Assembly (NCBI RefSeq): GCF_000406165.1
Contig: NZ_CM001977.1
Coordinates: 1,807,037-1,839,846, forward strand
DNA: 32,810 nucleotides
Direction of reading: 5' to 3'
Source of the DNA: Dickeya zeae NCPPB 2538
Lineage (GTDB): Bacteria > Pseudomonadota > Gammaproteobacteria > Enterobacterales > Enterobacteriaceae
Part shown: positions 32,214 to 32,810 of the stretch, one piece after another
How the letters are laid out: every line of letters begins with the position of its first letter
How positions within the stretch are numbered: position 1 is the first letter of the stretch
Made by a program: the position numbers and the translations under genes
Notes under the pieces: generated by a model
Databases searched by the model: none
What the model was told of the DNA's origin: nothing
The model's input: only the letters and a program-made list of their open reading frames with translations

Positions 32214-32765
32214 TTATTTCGTGGCAGGAAAATATTTATAAATGGTTTTGGCCGACACCCCAATGATATTGGCGATTTGCCAGCGTGTTGCGCCATTACT
32301 TAACAATGTTCTGGCATGATCAATCGCATCGGGTGTCATAATGCGGCGCCTTCCACCGATGCGACCGGCGGCTCTGGCCGCCGCTAATCCCGCCCGGGTA
32401 CGTTCGACTATCAACTCGCGTTCCATCTCTGCCAGTGCACTCATGACATGGAAAAAGAAGCGGCCAGCAGGCGTTGAGGTATCAATGGCATCTGTCAGGC
32501 TACGAAAATGAATACCGCGGCTTTGCAGGTCAGACACCATGGTAATCAAATCGCGCACACTGCGGCCCAATCGGTCCAGTTTCCAGACAATCAGCGTGTC
32601 GCCACGTTTAAGTTTACGCAATGCGCGTTTAAGCCCCGGTCGCCTGGCGTTTTTGCCGCTGGCCTGATCTTCGAAAATCAGCTCACAATTTGCACTGTTC
32701 AGTGCGTTTTTCTGTAATTCGGTGTTTTGATCGCTGGTCGATACCCGGGCATAACCGATAAGCAT
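32214..32765 (-). CDS. Gin/Pin-type serine DNA invertase
   Basis: A 183-residue site-specific recombinase, full length. The catalytic serine is Ser9 in YARVSTSDQNTELQ; DTLIVWKLDRLGRSVRDLI and the long helix FFHVMSALAEMERELIVERT are intact, and a helix-turn-helix ends the protein (RWQIANIIGVSAKTIYKYF). It is close to Gin and Pin, which flip tail-fibre segments with help from Fis. It faces the same way as the fibre-tip gene downstream. No 26-bp AAACC-NN-GGTTT crossover site was found near it, so its invertible segment may lie past the right edge. A resolvase role is less likely from its similarity. Confidence 0.92.
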   Translation of the reverse strand: MLIGYARVSTSDQNTELQKNALNSANCELIFEDQASGKNARRPGLKRALRKLKRGDTLIVWKLDRLGRSVRDLITMVSDLQSRGIHFRSLTDAIDTSTPAGRFFFHVMSALAEMERELIVERTRAGLAAARAAGRIGGRRRIMTPDAIDHARTLLSNGATRWQIANIIGVSAKTIYKYFPATK

Positions 32766-32810
32766 AACGTAACCTCCTGAAAAGGCTGATTGTATTTATC
32801 TGTGAACGTT

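Overview
The window reads as chromosome of a pectinolytic enterobacterium of the Pectobacteriaceae, most likely Dickeya. The support is indirect: the host genes (RstA/RstB, DauA, ChaA, ChaC, Aer, a Tsr-type receptor, GuaD) are close to the E. coli versions as I remember them, and they sit beside a lyase-like exported protein and a P2-type phage tail module. No rRNA, tRNA or CRISPR array was seen. The genus call is inference.

Layout. 20-2400 (minus): an exported Ala/Lys-rich acid-shock-like protein, then the sensor RstB and regulator RstA. 2628-3059 (plus): a small protein of unknown function. 3135-6221 (minus): the SulP-family C4-dicarboxylate transporter DauA and the Ca2+(Na+)/H+ antiporter ChaA. 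A long intergenic stretch with tandem repeats then separates divergent chaA and chaC; the small gene chaB, which lies there in E. coli, is missing. 7945-13013 (plus): a five-gene peptide/nickel/opine-type ABC importer in the order permease, permease, ATPase, ATPase, binding protein. Its second ATPase has altered catalytic residues. 13046-14332 (minus): an atypical ClC transporter, divergent from a PrpA-like phosphatase (14467-15165). 15565-15864 (plus): a small Cys-rich exported protein preceded by a five-copy degenerate repeat.

Sensory block, 15986-24973: Aer; an exported alginate-lyase-superfamily protein (plus); a Tsr-like receptor with a C-terminal NWETF tail and a sigma-28-like promoter; a GAF-PAS-PAS-GGDEF cyclase; and guanine deaminase with a long nested hairpin in its leader.

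Phage block, 25362 to the right edge, all minus: a Gin/Pin-type invertase, a short stand-alone tail-fibre tip protein, a fibre assembly chaperone, sheath FI, tube FII, E with its -1 frameshift product E', a very short protein in the tape-measure position, U, D and Ogr. A candidate Ogr site lies upstream of FI. No integrase, capsid or lysis gene is visible, and the module runs off the window, so whether it is a prophage or a tail-like bacteriocin cannot be decided here.

Two things stand out. The tape-measure slot is filled by an intact protein of about 353 residues that does not resemble P2 gpT, which predicts a much shorter tail or a different length control. Separately, short tandem direct repeats recur just upstream of, or across, many gene starts in the host part.
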